The translations under genes and the position numbers were made by a program. From Pseudo-nitzschia pungens (lineage: Eukaryota > Bacillariophyta > Bacillariophyceae > Bacillariales > Bacillariaceae), in contig CM074760.1 in assembly GCA_037355855.1 (NCBI GenBank), positions 364,501-428,500 of the forward strand: a DNA stretch of 64,000 nucleotides, given 5' to 3'. Shown in pieces: positions 53,928 through 64,000 of this stretch. The notes below the pieces were generated by a model. The model saw nothing but the letters and a program-made list of their open reading frames with translations. It was not told where the DNA came from and ran no database searches. How positions within the stretch are numbered: position 1 is the stretch's first letter; every line of letters starts with the position of its first letter.

Positions 53928-54768
53928 TGGGACGATGCTTTGTTGCTTTGCTGATTTTTGCTTCGAATTGGTGTGTTTGCTTGCGATTCTTCTTCGGGAT
54001 GCACCATTGCCCCAAGTCGGAGCATTTACTCGTCTGGTGTACGGGTATGTACAGGGGGCAACCTTATGTACAACAATCACAAGAATAACGCATCAATCAA
54101 AAGATTTTTTGCAGTCTCTCTTGCTCTCTTTTTATGGCCTTGCACACTCCTATCTCCTTGTTCACACTCTCGCCAGGCTTGCCGTAGAGAAAATGGGAAT
54201 AAGACCGTTCGCTTGCCAGCGCGCGCCAACACTATGCACGCGTACGTACGTATTTCCATCATCCATAAGAGTAAATTTACGGTAACATCACTTGTACGAA
54301 GTAGTTCTTAAATATTATGAGAGCAATTAAGTTACTGACACCAATGATAATGCATTGAACCAAGTCGTGATGGATGGTAAGGTTTACCTTGTATGATGTG
54401 GTTCGCTTCGTCGAGAGAAGATACCTTTTGGTAAAAAAAATAACAGAAGTAGCCTTGTGCTTTACTTCGAGAAATATCTTACATCTCGAAACCCACATAC
54501 TTGTTGACAACTGTTCTGTACTCGTTCTGTACTCTACTATATCGTTAGGTCGTAATCTTTTCTTTTCTTTTTCGTGCTTTACTTCATGTAGTTCGGTCGC
54601 GAAAGTAACGGTACGAATCTACTATCTAGAAGGCGTGTTAACAAAAACAATCTCAACCAGATACAATCGCAACTGTGACGATGCTCGTGACCACCACGCG
54701 CTATCGCCACAGCACCAGTTCCTCGAGACAACGCCAACGCCAACGCCAACGCCAGCAGAAAAGACAAG
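53928..54768. other. spacer between divergent genes
   Basis: The upstream regions of the LanC-like gene (-) and the second DUF4116 gene (+) meet here. The minus frame of the former remains open to 54080 but only through a GTG. (CGCCAA)n at 54731-54757 precedes the next ATG. Confidence 0.5.
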
Positions 54769-56061
54769 ATGACCGACCCTGCCACAACACAATCTTCCGA
54801 GATGGCACGCACGATAGCCGCAGTAACGCAAAAAGGTAGCACGTCGCAACACGCATCGGAAGCCATGCGAAGCAATGAGCGGGTCGTGCTTGCAGCGGTG
54901 AAGAAAAACAGCATGGCCCTTCGATTTGCATCCGATCAATTGAAGAGCAACGAGCAGATCGTGCTTGCAGCGGTGATGCAAAACGGCCTGGCCCTGCAAT
55001 TTGCATCGTCCGAGCACGTGAAGAACAACGAGAATATTGTGCTCGCCGCGGTGACAAGGAATGGCCTGGCCTTGGAATATGCATCGAAAGAGATGCAAAA
55101 GAATGAACAGGTCGTATTTGGAGCAGTATCGACAAACGGGTACGCCTTCCAATTCGCAGCCGACGAATTGAAAAACAACAAAAACATTGCACTCGCCGCA
55201 GTAACAGATTATGGCTGCACCTTGGAATACGCATCGGAAGAGATGAAGAACAACGAGCAGGTGGTGTTGGCAGCGGTCACAGAAAATGGCTTTGCCTTGT
55301 TTGATGCATCGGATGAAATGAAGAACAACGAGCGAATCGTTCTGGCGGCAGTAGCATTTGATGGCCGGGTCCTGGAATACGCATCGAACGACATGAAAAA
55401 CAACGAGCGGGTGGTGTTCGAAGCAGTCACCCAGAATGGATACGCCTTCCACTATGCGTCCACGGAACTCAAGAACAACGAGCGGATCATGCTTGCCGCA
55501 GTGCGAAGCTATAGCTCGGCCCTCAAGCACGCATCAGAGGAACCGAGGAACAACGAGCGGATAGTGCTTGCGGCAGTTCGACAAAATCGACATGCCCTTT
55601 ATTATGCACCGGAAGAGATGCAAAACAACGAGCAGATCGTGCTCGCTGCAGTAACGCAGGAAGGCCGCACCCTGGAATATGCGTCGGAAGAGATTAAGAG
55701 CAAAGAACATGTTGTTTTGGCAGCAGTCACAAAGAAAGGGTTTGCCTTGGAATTTGCTCCCGATGACTTCAAGAACAACAAGAGGATCGTGCTGACGGCA
55801 GTTACGGGAAAGGGCCGGGCCTTGAAATATGCATCGGAAGAGATGAAAAACAACGAGCAGATTGTATTTGCAGCAGTGACACAAAATGGGCGAGCATTGG
55901 AACATGCATCGGAGGAGATGAAAAACAATGAGCGGGTTGTGGTTGCCGCCGTAACGCAAGATCGCCATGCCTTTAAATTCGCATCGGAAGAGGGGAAGGA
56001 GATCGCGAAAGCTTATCTTGCCGAAAACATGGAGAATGCGAATGAGTCCGGCAGAAGTTGA
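54769..56061 (+). CDS. DUF4116 repeat protein, 16 repeats, intact, 430 aa
   Basis: ATG at 54769 (MTDPATTQSSEMARTI). Sixteen 25-residue repeats of the form MKNNEQIVLAAVTQNGRALE plus YASEE fill the protein. One repeat has an extra residue (SSEHVKNNENI). The tail is KEIAKAYLAENMENANESGR. Compared with the 9562 gene the units are strongly diverged from one another, so this array is old and under selection, while the other looks newly amplified. The repeat should form a helical solenoid. No signal peptide. Function unknown. Confidence 0.8.
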   Translation: MTDPATTQSSEMARTIAAVTQKGSTSQHASEAMRSNERVVLAAVKKNSMALRFASDQLKSNEQIVLAAVMQNGLALQFASSEHVKNNENIVLAAVTRNGLALEYASKEMQKNEQVVFGAVSTNGYAFQFAADELKNNKNIALAAVTDYGCTLEYASEEMKNNEQVVLAAVTENGFALFDASDEMKNNERIVLAAVAFDGRVLEYASNDMKNNERVVFEAVTQNGYAFHYASTELKNNERIMLAAVRSYSSALKHASEEPRNNERIVLAAVRQNRHALYYAPEEMQNNEQIVLAAVTQEGRTLEYASEEIKSKEHVVLAAVTKKGFALEFAPDDFKNNKRIVLTAVTGKGRALKYASEEMKNNEQIVFAAVTQNGRALEHASEEMKNNERVVVAAVTQDRHAFKFASEEGKEIAKAYLAENMENANESGRS

Positions 56062-56288
56062 AGAACATCATGGATAGAGGTAGAAGGCAAAGGAGGACGA
56101 ATCGATTATTGAATCACAGGATGACAACACGTACCCTCGCACAGAAGGTGAAATTTCGAAGTAGAGCATTGTGCAAGACATAATAGATCCTTTACAAAGC
56201 TTTCATACTACAACAACGTGTACACAACAGCCTTCACGTCGGTGTGCAACCATTACATAGCCGCCGAACCCGCAATATCTCGTAGGCA

Positions 56289-57647
56289 TTAGAACGCGCT
56301 GGGACGCTTTGGAAAGTCCCGCACGCTCCCGCCATCGCCGTTGTCGGAAACCACCAGCGGGGCCAACGTGTTGACCCAGTTGACACTGCTCACGGTCCCC
56401 TCCCGAGCCTTGGACTTTTTCCCGCCCATCATCGAAAAATAATTCTGGTTGGGACGCTCGGTCCACTCGCTGGAACCCTCCCCGGTCTGGTCCGTGCCGC
56501 ACGGGATCACCCGGACCACCCGGAGTCGCTGGCTGTTTCCGTTTGCGTTTGGTCTGGAAGGCAGCCGCAGGGCGCACTGGATGCAGACCTCCGCCAGGTC
56601 GTGCCGCGACAGGGAGAGCCCCTGGGTGGGGACGTAGTCCGAAGAGGCCGCTGCAAGCCTCGCCCGGCTGCCGTTGTCTGATTCCAGACCGTCGCCGGCG
56701 GCGGACACAAACTCCCGGGTGGCATCCCGGACGGAAATGGCCTGGGACAACTCTCCTTCCAGATCCTGAGGCCGCAGGGATTCCCAGGCGGAATCGTCTT
56801 GGTCGGTTTCGGCTCCTCCCAGGGTCACACCGTCCTCGGGCGAGACAATGGTGGCCACGAGGTGGTCTGCGGCGTTTTCGTCGCCGTTGTCGTGATGGTT
56901 GTCTTCGCCGATCTCGCGCAAGCACTTGTTCAGCGCTCTGGCGCAGTGGATCGTGTCGTGGCTCTCACAGACCACAAAGACCTGGGAACCACGAACCATG
57001 GCACAACGCACAAGGTCGACGTCCACCCAGCAGTGCTTGCCTTTTTGTTTCGTTTTGCGTTGAGATGACGGTGTTGCTGTTGATGGTGTTTGCGGTTTTT
57101 CTTTCTTTCCTCCCAGCAGGGAAAATAATCCCCCCAAGCCACCTCCACCGCTGCCGGGTCCAACTTTGTTGCCTTTGCTATTGCCCATGCTCGTGGTGGT
57201 CGCGTCCAAAAAGATCATTGTGTCTTTCAGATCGGCCAGTCGCGGTTTCAGGTAGGAGGGTTTCGTCAGCAGGTCTTCCCGGTCCACGGATCCCTCGCAG
57301 GTAGCCATCCCGAATTGATTCCACAGCATTCGATCGAGGTCCCCGAGCGCATCTTCTGGGCTGCTCGCAACGACGCTCGGTGGGAGTAGCTCGGAGGTGT
57401 CCCTATCTCCGTGCACCACGGCGGTTGCGGGTCCGGTCAGTCCCGATCCGTACAGCGATGTAGCCCGCTGCAGCTTTCCGTACAGAAATCCCGAGACATC
57501 TCCGCCACCTGTGAGGCTGACGAGCGGTCGCTTCGGTTTGGGGATTGGTTTGGGTGACGAGGACAAGCCGTAGACCGAAACATCCGTGAGGGATCTTGCC
57601 GCAAGCAATAAGCAGCAACAGTGTGCAAAACGGTTCTGTGATATCAT
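56289..57647 (-). CDS. hypothetical protein with signal-peptide-like start, 452 aa
   Basis: ATG 57647. MISQNRFAHCCCLLLAARSL can act as a signal peptide or an organelle presequence. Next come SPKPIPKPKRPLVSLTGGGD and FLYGKLQRATSLYGSGLTGP. The middle has LKDTMIFLDATTTSMGNSKG, a Gly-rich linker and CWVDVDLVRCAMVRGSQVFV. The C-terminal half has HLVATIVSPEDGVTLGGAE and HDLAEVCIQCALRLPSR. The beta-strand/Gly pattern (VSLTGGG) loosely recalls NAD(P)-binding folds, but no clear family is recognised. The frame is intact and the codon use GC-rich. It is convergent with the DUF4116 gene, with 230 bases between them. Confidence 0.65.
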   Translation of the reverse strand: MISQNRFAHCCCLLLAARSLTDVSVYGLSSSPKPIPKPKRPLVSLTGGGDVSGFLYGKLQRATSLYGSGLTGPATAVVHGDRDTSELLPPSVVASSPEDALGDLDRMLWNQFGMATCEGSVDREDLLTKPSYLKPRLADLKDTMIFLDATTTSMGNSKGNKVGPGSGGGGLGGLFSLLGGKKEKPQTPSTATPSSQRKTKQKGKHCWVDVDLVRCAMVRGSQVFVVCESHDTIHCARALNKCLREIGEDNHHDNGDENAADHLVATIVSPEDGVTLGGAETDQDDSAWESLRPQDLEGELSQAISVRDATREFVSAAGDGLESDNGSRARLAAASSDYVPTQGLSLSRHDLAEVCIQCALRLPSRPNANGNSQRLRVVRVIPCGTDQTGEGSSEWTERPNQNYFSMMGGKKSKAREGTVSSVNWVNTLAPLVVSDNGDGGSVRDFPKRPSAF

Positions 57648-59208
57648 AATTAGGCTTGAATTCGGCCGGTCCGATTGCTACTCATACCACTGTTACGAGG
57701 AGAAAAAGTCCGTGATGCCCGGTGCACCAAAGTTTGACAACTAGTAGCAGGTAGGATAGCGTTGCCATCTGCGGTGTTGACGCAAACGCCATCGAATCTT
57801 TCGTGAAACAGAAGGTGATTGATCGGAGCATTCGAGAAGAAGATTTTGCGCCATGAAAGGAAAAAACGTTTGATTTCGGTACCGTATCTTAGCTTGAAGT
57901 TGCCAGGGTTGTGATTTTCAATTTTTCCTACAAAAATCCGCATGTGTTCAGCACGCATCCCCCAGCCAAGTGAGTCCCGTTGTTACTGACTGACTCTCTA
58001 AACACAAACAGAAATACAAAGTACGAAAAAAGTAACCTTACAGTAAACCTTACGAGTAGAAAGATAAGATCTTACTTGTACGATGTAATGTGGTTAAGTT
58101 ACTTGTAGTCAGCCTGACTGACTCACTCATTCCCGAATGACGATCTCATCGGCTCAGGGAGTGCGGAACAACTGCGCAATGTCTCGATACAAAGTTAAAA
58201 AGAACACACAACTCCATCCACCAAAATTAGATGGATTGATGAAAAGAATGGGTGGACAAAAAATTGCATGCATTCTGACGAGATGAGAAGAAATAATATT
58301 GGCGAAAAATCCTTGAATGGGCGCAATATTTGCATGGGAGAATACCCACGTAATAGTGCTTGTTCGTGAAAGAGAAGGTACTCGTAATTGTCAATGGGTA
58401 TATATCATTCGAAAGAATCTGAGTCAAAATGAGTTCGGAGAAGAAGAATTAACGTTATATAAATTCTATATCACTTGTATGGTACTGCACCCTATTGTGT
58501 AGGAATCATATGTCACTTAGCAAAACATAGGCCTCATTCGAGACGAGAAAGAATACAGAACCTGAAAAACGTGAGTCGCTGATTTTTCATCCTTTACATA
58601 AGGAGTCTGATTGAAGCATTTTTTTTGAGGACAAGCGAAGAAACTGTAACTTTATTAGTCATTCACTGATGAACCAAAAAATAATAGTAGTACGTAGTAG
58701 TAGTAAGAGATAAAATTGTGTCCGCATAACAAACACCTGTTCGATTAGAAACTTTCAGTTCCAAAAGCAGTCAAGCGTGAGAAACTCAGATTTGCATCGA
58801 AGCTCATCCGTTGAAAAGAATACAGTAAACCAGACTACTATTGAAGGTGATGGTGGAGTTGCGTGTGATGAGACGGGAGGTCTATGTGCTAATAACCTTC
58901 GAAATGCCTGTATGCTCCTATTGCTGATATTAACGCATGTATAAAAATAAGAGTCAAGGTGTAGTCACTATTCATTAGGGATTCATACTCGCAAACACTA
59001 GTTCGATTGGAAACGTTCACTTCTGCATGCAAACGCCAACTAAATGTAATTCGATTGGAAACTTTCACTTATTCATAGATTTTGAATCCTTTGGTATGTA
59101 TTAGAATTGGCAAGCCCATGCGCATTCTTTCGATTTCATCATCTCAGAAGTGTTTCCTGGTATGACTACCGTACGAAAGTCTGCATTCTCGGCAAATGTT
59201 CCGTTCCT
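57648..59208. other. spacer, nothing recognised
   Basis: AT-rich. A minus ORF at 57650-57958 (MRAEHMRIFVGKIENHNPG) lies just upstream of the preceding gene and could be an upstream exon or 5' leader. No domain. The rest shows only short GTAAG/CTTAC words and near-repeats of ttcgattagaaactttca (58740, 59002, 59048). Confidence 0.45.
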
Positions 59209-60231
59209 TTAAGCCATAGGTGCAACGTATGGATCTCTCAGTATCAAAGATGATGTGTTTCGAATGAAACATTCGTGTCCAGGTTGCGACTTGTGATTGT
59301 ATTCCACCAGTTGCTGACTACAAACTAATAGTCGAAGGAGACGTTCCGCCCATGCAATTGAATCCGAGTAGCGATGGAGAGCAATGTAGCATTGTCCGAT
59401 ATTGTTGCATATGGCCATGAGATTTTGATTGCTGATCGGGGCCTTCTCTGATTCTTGGAGTTTCAGAGAAAGTTGGTAAAACGTTTTCGCTTTTTCTAGC
59501 AGTCGAACTGTTTCTTCCAAAGGATGACCCAAAGACTCTGAACCTCGATAGACTGCCGAGAAAGAAGATGCTTCTACTGCAACCATGTGGTAGACAAGTC
59601 CCAGGTTGAAAAGGATAGAAGCGCGGATACGGGCTGCATCTTCCCTAGAGCATGAGGCAGCAGGATTCACGATGGCTTCTGCGCAGTCTCCGCGGCAAAC
59701 CAGATTCAAAGCGAATCGATAGATTGCGTTTGTATCAATAGGATTTGCTACATTGGCGTGGTTTCCGTTTGAAGAAAGATCCATCTGGTAACAACTGTCA
59801 CCTAATGAATATGTGTTGCATTCATCAGTGATATCCGAAAGAATGAAGGGGGAGCATCGATTTTGGTCAACTTCAACTCTACCACGAAGCCGTGCTTCGT
59901 CGCCATTAAAAGAATCCGAGGACGGAATAAATTCAGACACTTCTCTGGAGCCTTGTGGAGAAGTCGTATATTGGTTCAATGCCGGGACCATCATCGAATC
60001 GTGAGAACAAGAAGATGTCAAACTTTCCAATACTGTTTGTTCTACCGAATCACGTGATACGCCTTGGCGTGCCGAAAACTGTTGCATTCCAATTAAAGCA
60101 GTACGAAGGCACTGAATCGATACTTTGTACTTGCCGAGCTTGTAAAGTTCCACGCCAGCGTTATTCATGTCAATCGCTTGATGGAAAAAGGCATTCAACG
60201 AGTTTAGTTCGAAATGTGACGTTGCCAGCAT
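59209..60231 (-). CDS. TPR-like repeat protein, 340 aa
   Basis: ATG 60231 (MLATSHFELNSLNAFFHQ); open frame upstream starts only with TTG. The N-terminal helix pair AIDMNNAGVELYKLGKYKVS and IQCLRTALIG has the A-x-x-N-x-G-x-x-L pattern of a tetratricopeptide repeat. Later come RASILFNLGLVYHMVA, LLEKAKTFYQLSLKLQ and NLMAICNNIGQCYIALHRYS, all TPR-type helices. The Ser/Asp-rich part between them (residues about 70-180) is probably a loop. Proteins of this plan are numerous in diatoms and serve as protein-binding scaffolds. Partner unknown. The frame is intact. Confidence 0.7.
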   Translation of the reverse strand: MLATSHFELNSLNAFFHQAIDMNNAGVELYKLGKYKVSIQCLRTALIGMQQFSARQGVSRDSVEQTVLESLTSSCSHDSMMVPALNQYTTSPQGSREVSEFIPSSDSFNGDEARLRGRVEVDQNRCSPFILSDITDECNTYSLGDSCYQMDLSSNGNHANVANPIDTNAIYRFALNLVCRGDCAEAIVNPAASCSREDAARIRASILFNLGLVYHMVAVEASSFSAVYRGSESLGHPLEETVRLLEKAKTFYQLSLKLQESEKAPISNQNLMAICNNIGQCYIALHRYSDSIAWAERLLRLLVCSQQLVEYNHKSQPGHECFIRNTSSLILRDPYVAPMA

Positions 60232-61696
60232 CGTGGATTCATGACAAAGTACGAACAGAAAAACTTTGCAGATTACAAGCTTTTTGATTGAGAGAACGAG
60301 TGCAAACCTGCACAATGAACCTGCTAAGTTTGTAGAATGATGAGAGATACAATACTGTAACCTTACTGTTGTCTTGATGATGGACGAGTATTACATTGAC
60401 TTGTGTTGAACTAATCTCGGTGCTTTTTGTCTTTTTCTTACTTCAACTGGGTATCATGGATTCTTTGTTATTTAGACTTCACTGATTAACAAACACGTCA
60501 AATAAGAAGAATAACAATATCGGTAAATACGTTGGGACGTATCTACAACAAACGAGCGATACCAGACCAGTATGCTTAAAATGGAACTCTCATTGTTTTT
60601 CGAAAAATAAAAATATCATTCTTAGATCAATCCTTTTGAGTGTTATGTATTCTAAAAATATCTAAGTACGAATTAGAAATATATTTTCGGATGAAATGGG
60701 GAGATGAGAAATTGAAAAACAAAATTCTTCGGGTAGTTTGCCAAAGATTGTCAAAGATTCAAACCACGACATTATTTGAGAATGATGAGGAACGACAATT
60801 GGATTTTTTCAATCTTTCCGCTTTCTTGACAATGTGAGCTAGTAATGAATTTACTTGAAGTATTTCATACATAGGAATCCACTTTCCATAATTAATTATA
60901 AATCAGGATTTTGGGTTTATTTTTTGTAGGAATGACAAATATGGTAACAAATATTTTTTTAGTTTTTTGTTCTACTTGTTTCCAGCTTTGATGATTTATA
61001 TTTTCAACACAAACGCAGACGAGCTTCCGATGAGGTTGATGATGTACGGTATGGTACCTGGTATTAACCATACCATGAAAAATTCTTTCTAAAGTCTCGA
61101 TACTATTGGTAAGCTTACGCGTCTGACAATAATTGAGAATCACGTAACCTTCAAAACTAAACAATACTACGTATTCCATTAAAGATGCGTTAAATGGAAT
61201 CTCACAAAATGTAGAACGATAAACAGGTATCAATTGTTGTCGGACGCTTAGTATCACACACGTACTGCGACGATACAACACAGAACTTCGGATATCGCAT
61301 CATTTTGCAATTTGTAATTTAAGGCCTAAGCCATCCTTGTAGTCAGTTTCGTTATAGCCTAGAGATGTGGTGAGCATGGTGCTGCTTGCATGCGGTTTGC
61401 CAACTGCAAAAACACATGCCTTCCTGCAAATATTTTTGCAAATGAAAGACTAAAATTTGATTGTCGGTTCCAATTCGACGTGGCGTGCAGCGAATCACAG
61501 TGGCAGCATCTGAACGCGAGGGTCGCAAGAGGAAGGTCAATTTAGAGCCTATCGACCAAACAATGCCATCGAAAAAAGTTCAGAGTTCAGAGAGAGAGAG
61601 AGAGAGAGAGAGATCGTGTGGCATCACTTTCCGGATGCAATTTTTGATGCGTAGTCTGCTGGCTGTGCTCGTTCGTTTCGTCAGAACAACTTTCTA
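60232..61696. other. spacer, nothing recognised
   Basis: AT-rich. Small ORFs (60640-60837 +, 60892-61281 -) have AT-biased composition and no domain. A (GA)n tract lies at 61588-61612. Confidence 0.5.
61588..61612. repeat. (GA)n microsatellite
   Basis: About twelve AG dinucleotides downstream of the 61697 gene's stop codon. Confidence 0.9.
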
Positions 61697-62551
61697 TCAC
61701 TTTGGAGACAACGTTATGGGACTGTTGTTTGTGTCGGAATTGTTGTCTACAACAGCACCTCCAATCTTGATGGCATCGACCTCTTCCTCGGTGAGCTGCC
61801 GCACAAAATCGGCGGTAAAACTGCCAATCACTCTTTCTTGGTTGACTTGTTCCCCCGTCAAAATGACACCGACCATTTCCGCGGAGACGGATTTTCCAGC
61901 TCTGCCAATCATTTTCTCGGCGTTAATGAAACCCTTGTAGATAATCGTTCCTCCACCGCTGTCCTCGGGTAGCTTCACCTTCCATCTCGGACTGAGTTGT
62001 ACACTCCCCTTGGCAAGCCGGGATGGTTTCGTGACCCACCGCCCCGATCTCGTTGCTGCTTTGCCGTCGTCGTCACTACCGCACGCGTATTCGACAGTGA
62101 CGGTCCCCTTGTTGGTGTCACCAACAAAGCCATTGAAGGTCGCCAATGACTTGCACTTGAAAGCCTTCCCAAAATACGAGTTCGAATATCTTTCCTCGAT
62201 CACTCTCCATTGCGTCCCCCTCATGGTCTTGAGGACCATGGCATCGTTCATCTGTTGCGATTGGGTTTGAACCGATAGATCGGCTCGTGTGGGATCTTCG
62301 CTCAGAGACAGCAGCATGGATGCGTCTTGAATTGGTGAGGGTGCGGAAAAGGAAGAAAATGTGTCCAAACCCGTTTGTGGTGGTGTCGGATTGTTTCGTT
62401 GATGGATGATGTTTACCGATTGTGTCTGCTGTGATGGTAGTGGAGGAAAGAAATGCAAAAGCCCGCAACAAGAATTTGGAAGGCACAAAAGCATCACGAA
62501 TACCAAGGATGCAACATTGGTTCTTCCGCAATCACGGTTACCGGTCGTCAT
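61697..62551 (-). CDS. secretory or plastid-targeted hypothetical protein, 284 aa
   Basis: ATG 62551 gives MTTGNRDCGRTNVASLVFVM then LLCLPNSCCG, a signal peptide; 14 codons upstream start only with GTG. A Ser/Pro/Gln-rich stretch (to residue about 95) then leads to a globular domain: MRGTQWRVIEERYSNSYFGK, FKCKSLATFNGFVGDTNKGT, VTVEYACGSDDDG, WVTKPSRLAKGSVQLSPRWK and GGTIIYKGFINAEKMIG. It ends SFTADFVRQLTEEEVDAIKI. The beta-rich core and the presequence followed by a Ser-rich stretch would suit a plastid lumen or stroma protein, but the usual ASAFAP-type Phe is not clear. No family is recognised. Confidence 0.65.
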   Translation of the reverse strand: MTTGNRDCGRTNVASLVFVMLLCLPNSCCGLLHFFPPLPSQQTQSVNIIHQRNNPTPPQTGLDTFSSFSAPSPIQDASMLLSLSEDPTRADLSVQTQSQQMNDAMVLKTMRGTQWRVIEERYSNSYFGKAFKCKSLATFNGFVGDTNKGTVTVEYACGSDDDGKAATRSGRWVTKPSRLAKGSVQLSPRWKVKLPEDSGGGTIIYKGFINAEKMIGRAGKSVSAEMVGVILTGEQVNQERVIGSFTADFVRQLTEEEVDAIKIGGAVVDNNSDTNNSPITLSPK

Positions 62552-64000
62552 CGGCCAACGATTGAAGTGCAATCTACTTCTTTCGGGCTTCACTGGTGCC
62601 CTGTGTCCGATACGTCTTGCCTAATAACTCTCTCCGCTCGGTCTTCCGCTTGGATACCCGAGGAACGAATCGTTGCAACAGGGACAACTCTGATGTCGCC
62701 GTGTTCCAATACCGAATGAAACGATGGTTCGTCTTCTGTGGTTAGGCATGGAGCACGAATGATGTTCATTCCGGAACTGCAATGGGTCAAGTGCATCATC
62801 CTACGGACGCGTGCATTTCATTACTTGTACGAGAAAGGCCTTACTAGCACTTGGCGTTCTTTGCATACTATGAAACTGAACGTTGACAATGAAAAAATGA
62901 ATGTACAGATGACATCGATAAATAATTCGACTTCGTATTGTTGAATAATGTGGTGATGTAAGATACAGTTCCACACTGTAAACCTTACGACGCGTACAAT
63001 GGAGCTCTTACTTCGCTAGAAGAGAGAGTGTGAGAGAGGGGGTAATGTTAAATTAAAAACTGACAATTTCGCTGTTTTTAATGTAGACCTAGTAGGATTT
63101 TGTGTACTAAAAGTTACCCCCGGAACGGTCATGGTTATAGACATTTTGTTTGTTTTCGGCAATTATTATTATTAAAAAAAATTTACTATCACAACTCCAC
63201 TCACCCTTCAAGTGCCAATACGTGTAAGGTACCTACGTACCATCCAATACCTACCTCGTTTGCAACTGGATTCAGACTTCACGAGCGAGTTTGTACGTAA
63301 GGTTACCGTACGGTACGTAAGGTTTACCTTATCGTATTCGGTGCAGGAGTGAGAGCCAATCATCTTTGTGCATGCTGTAAACCTTACCCCAACAATCCAT
63401 TCCTACCGTACCAGGGGTCATACCGGTACGGCTCTCCTAATGAGATTCCTACCGAGACTTATGATACACGTATCAGTGTTTGTCCGTCTAAAGAAGTACT
63501 ACGTACGTAGTACGAAGTAAGTTGTTAGGTTTACCCTATGAATACCGGTACAAGTATGACCCCTGGTACAAGTAACTTACGCACCTGTAGGAATTTTTCG
63601 TTGGCGTGTTGGGTGTGCAGAATCGAATCGAATCAATCAATCAACAATCAATCAACAAAATCATCGGAAACCAAAACCGGAACGTACGTTAATTACTGGT
63701 TCGTAAGGTAACTTACCGTAATTACAACAGCACATCTCGGCAGGTTAGGAGATACAGTAACTTAATCTTACTCGTAAGATTACCGGTAGGAATGTGGAGT
63801 GTTGACTAATTCTACCGTTTTCTTCTCTGGTTCGTTTTGAAACTCGTTTTCGAACGAGGGCGAAGACAACGAACGCGTGTCACATGGTTGCTCTCCGGTT
63901 TTGCATTGTTGATAGCAATCCCTTTTCGTGCACATTGGACATACCGGTACGAGTAACAAACAAACTACAAACAAACTACGGTACAAACTAGCAAAAGAGA
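62552..64000. other. spacer to window end, nothing recognised
   Basis: AT-rich with dense GTACGGTAAGG, ACCGGTAC and TTACGTAC words, and a duplicated GACCCCTGGTAC/GTACCAGGGGTC pair (inverted, 63408-63423 and 63557-63570). ORFs below 90 aa without domains. Confidence 0.5.

Noticed and set aside
61461..62270. Plus-strand ORFs opposite the 61697 gene
   Set aside because: They overlap the better supported minus gene with its signal peptide and globular domain.

Overview
This looks like nuclear DNA of a eukaryotic alga, most likely a diatom; the genus cannot be told. Reasons: short GT-AG introns (about 114, 135 and 274 nt), well-spaced single genes on both strands, moderately GC-rich coding DNA in AT-rich spacers, an HSF-type regulator, an M11 gametolysin-like protease, a DUF4116 repeat family, and a secreted Gly/Tyr/Lys-rich repeat protein resembling frustule matrix proteins. 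Spacers carry recurring short words (GTACGGTAAGG, ACCTTAC, CGGTAC) and TAG/CTA microsatellites.

Layout. 1-15.5 kb: edge-truncated possible dioxygenase (-), two hypothetical proteins (+), a FUSC/ALMT-like membrane transporter (-), a 25-copy DUF4116 repeat gene (+), and a DUF819 membrane protein (-) with three frame breaks and one stop. 15.5-31.2 kb: a 15.6 kb element bounded by 23-bp inverted repeats (21/23 identical) and a TA on each side. It holds large tandem-repeat blocks, a 200-aa orphan protein (-), a double-stranded-beta-helix protein resembling 2-oxoglutarate/Fe(II) dioxygenases (+), a broken KDZ/Plavaka-like transposase (+) and a spliced coiled-coil protein (+). 31.2-42 kb: the cingulin/silaffin-like protein (+), a two-TM alpha/alpha-toroid protein (+) and the M11 protease with five six-Cys domains (-). 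42-64 kb: a minimal HSF (-), a small dually acylated candidate (-), a glycine-zipper protein (+), a LanC-like protein lacking the zinc ligands (-), a second DUF4116 gene (+), a signal-peptide protein (-), a TPR protein (-) and a further secretory or plastid candidate (-).

Two points cut across the window. First, six genes have their reading frame broken at ten places. In every case one base is surplus, and removing one base from a short mononucleotide run restores the family match. This fits insertion errors of a long-read assembly better than ten independent mutations, so these genes should not be called pseudogenes on this evidence alone. Second, the 15.6 kb element pairs a KDZ-type transposase with an oxygenase-like gene, a pairing known from fungi, here with additional genes of its own.

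Start codons were set to the first sensible ATG. No tRNA, rRNA or CRISPR array was recognised.
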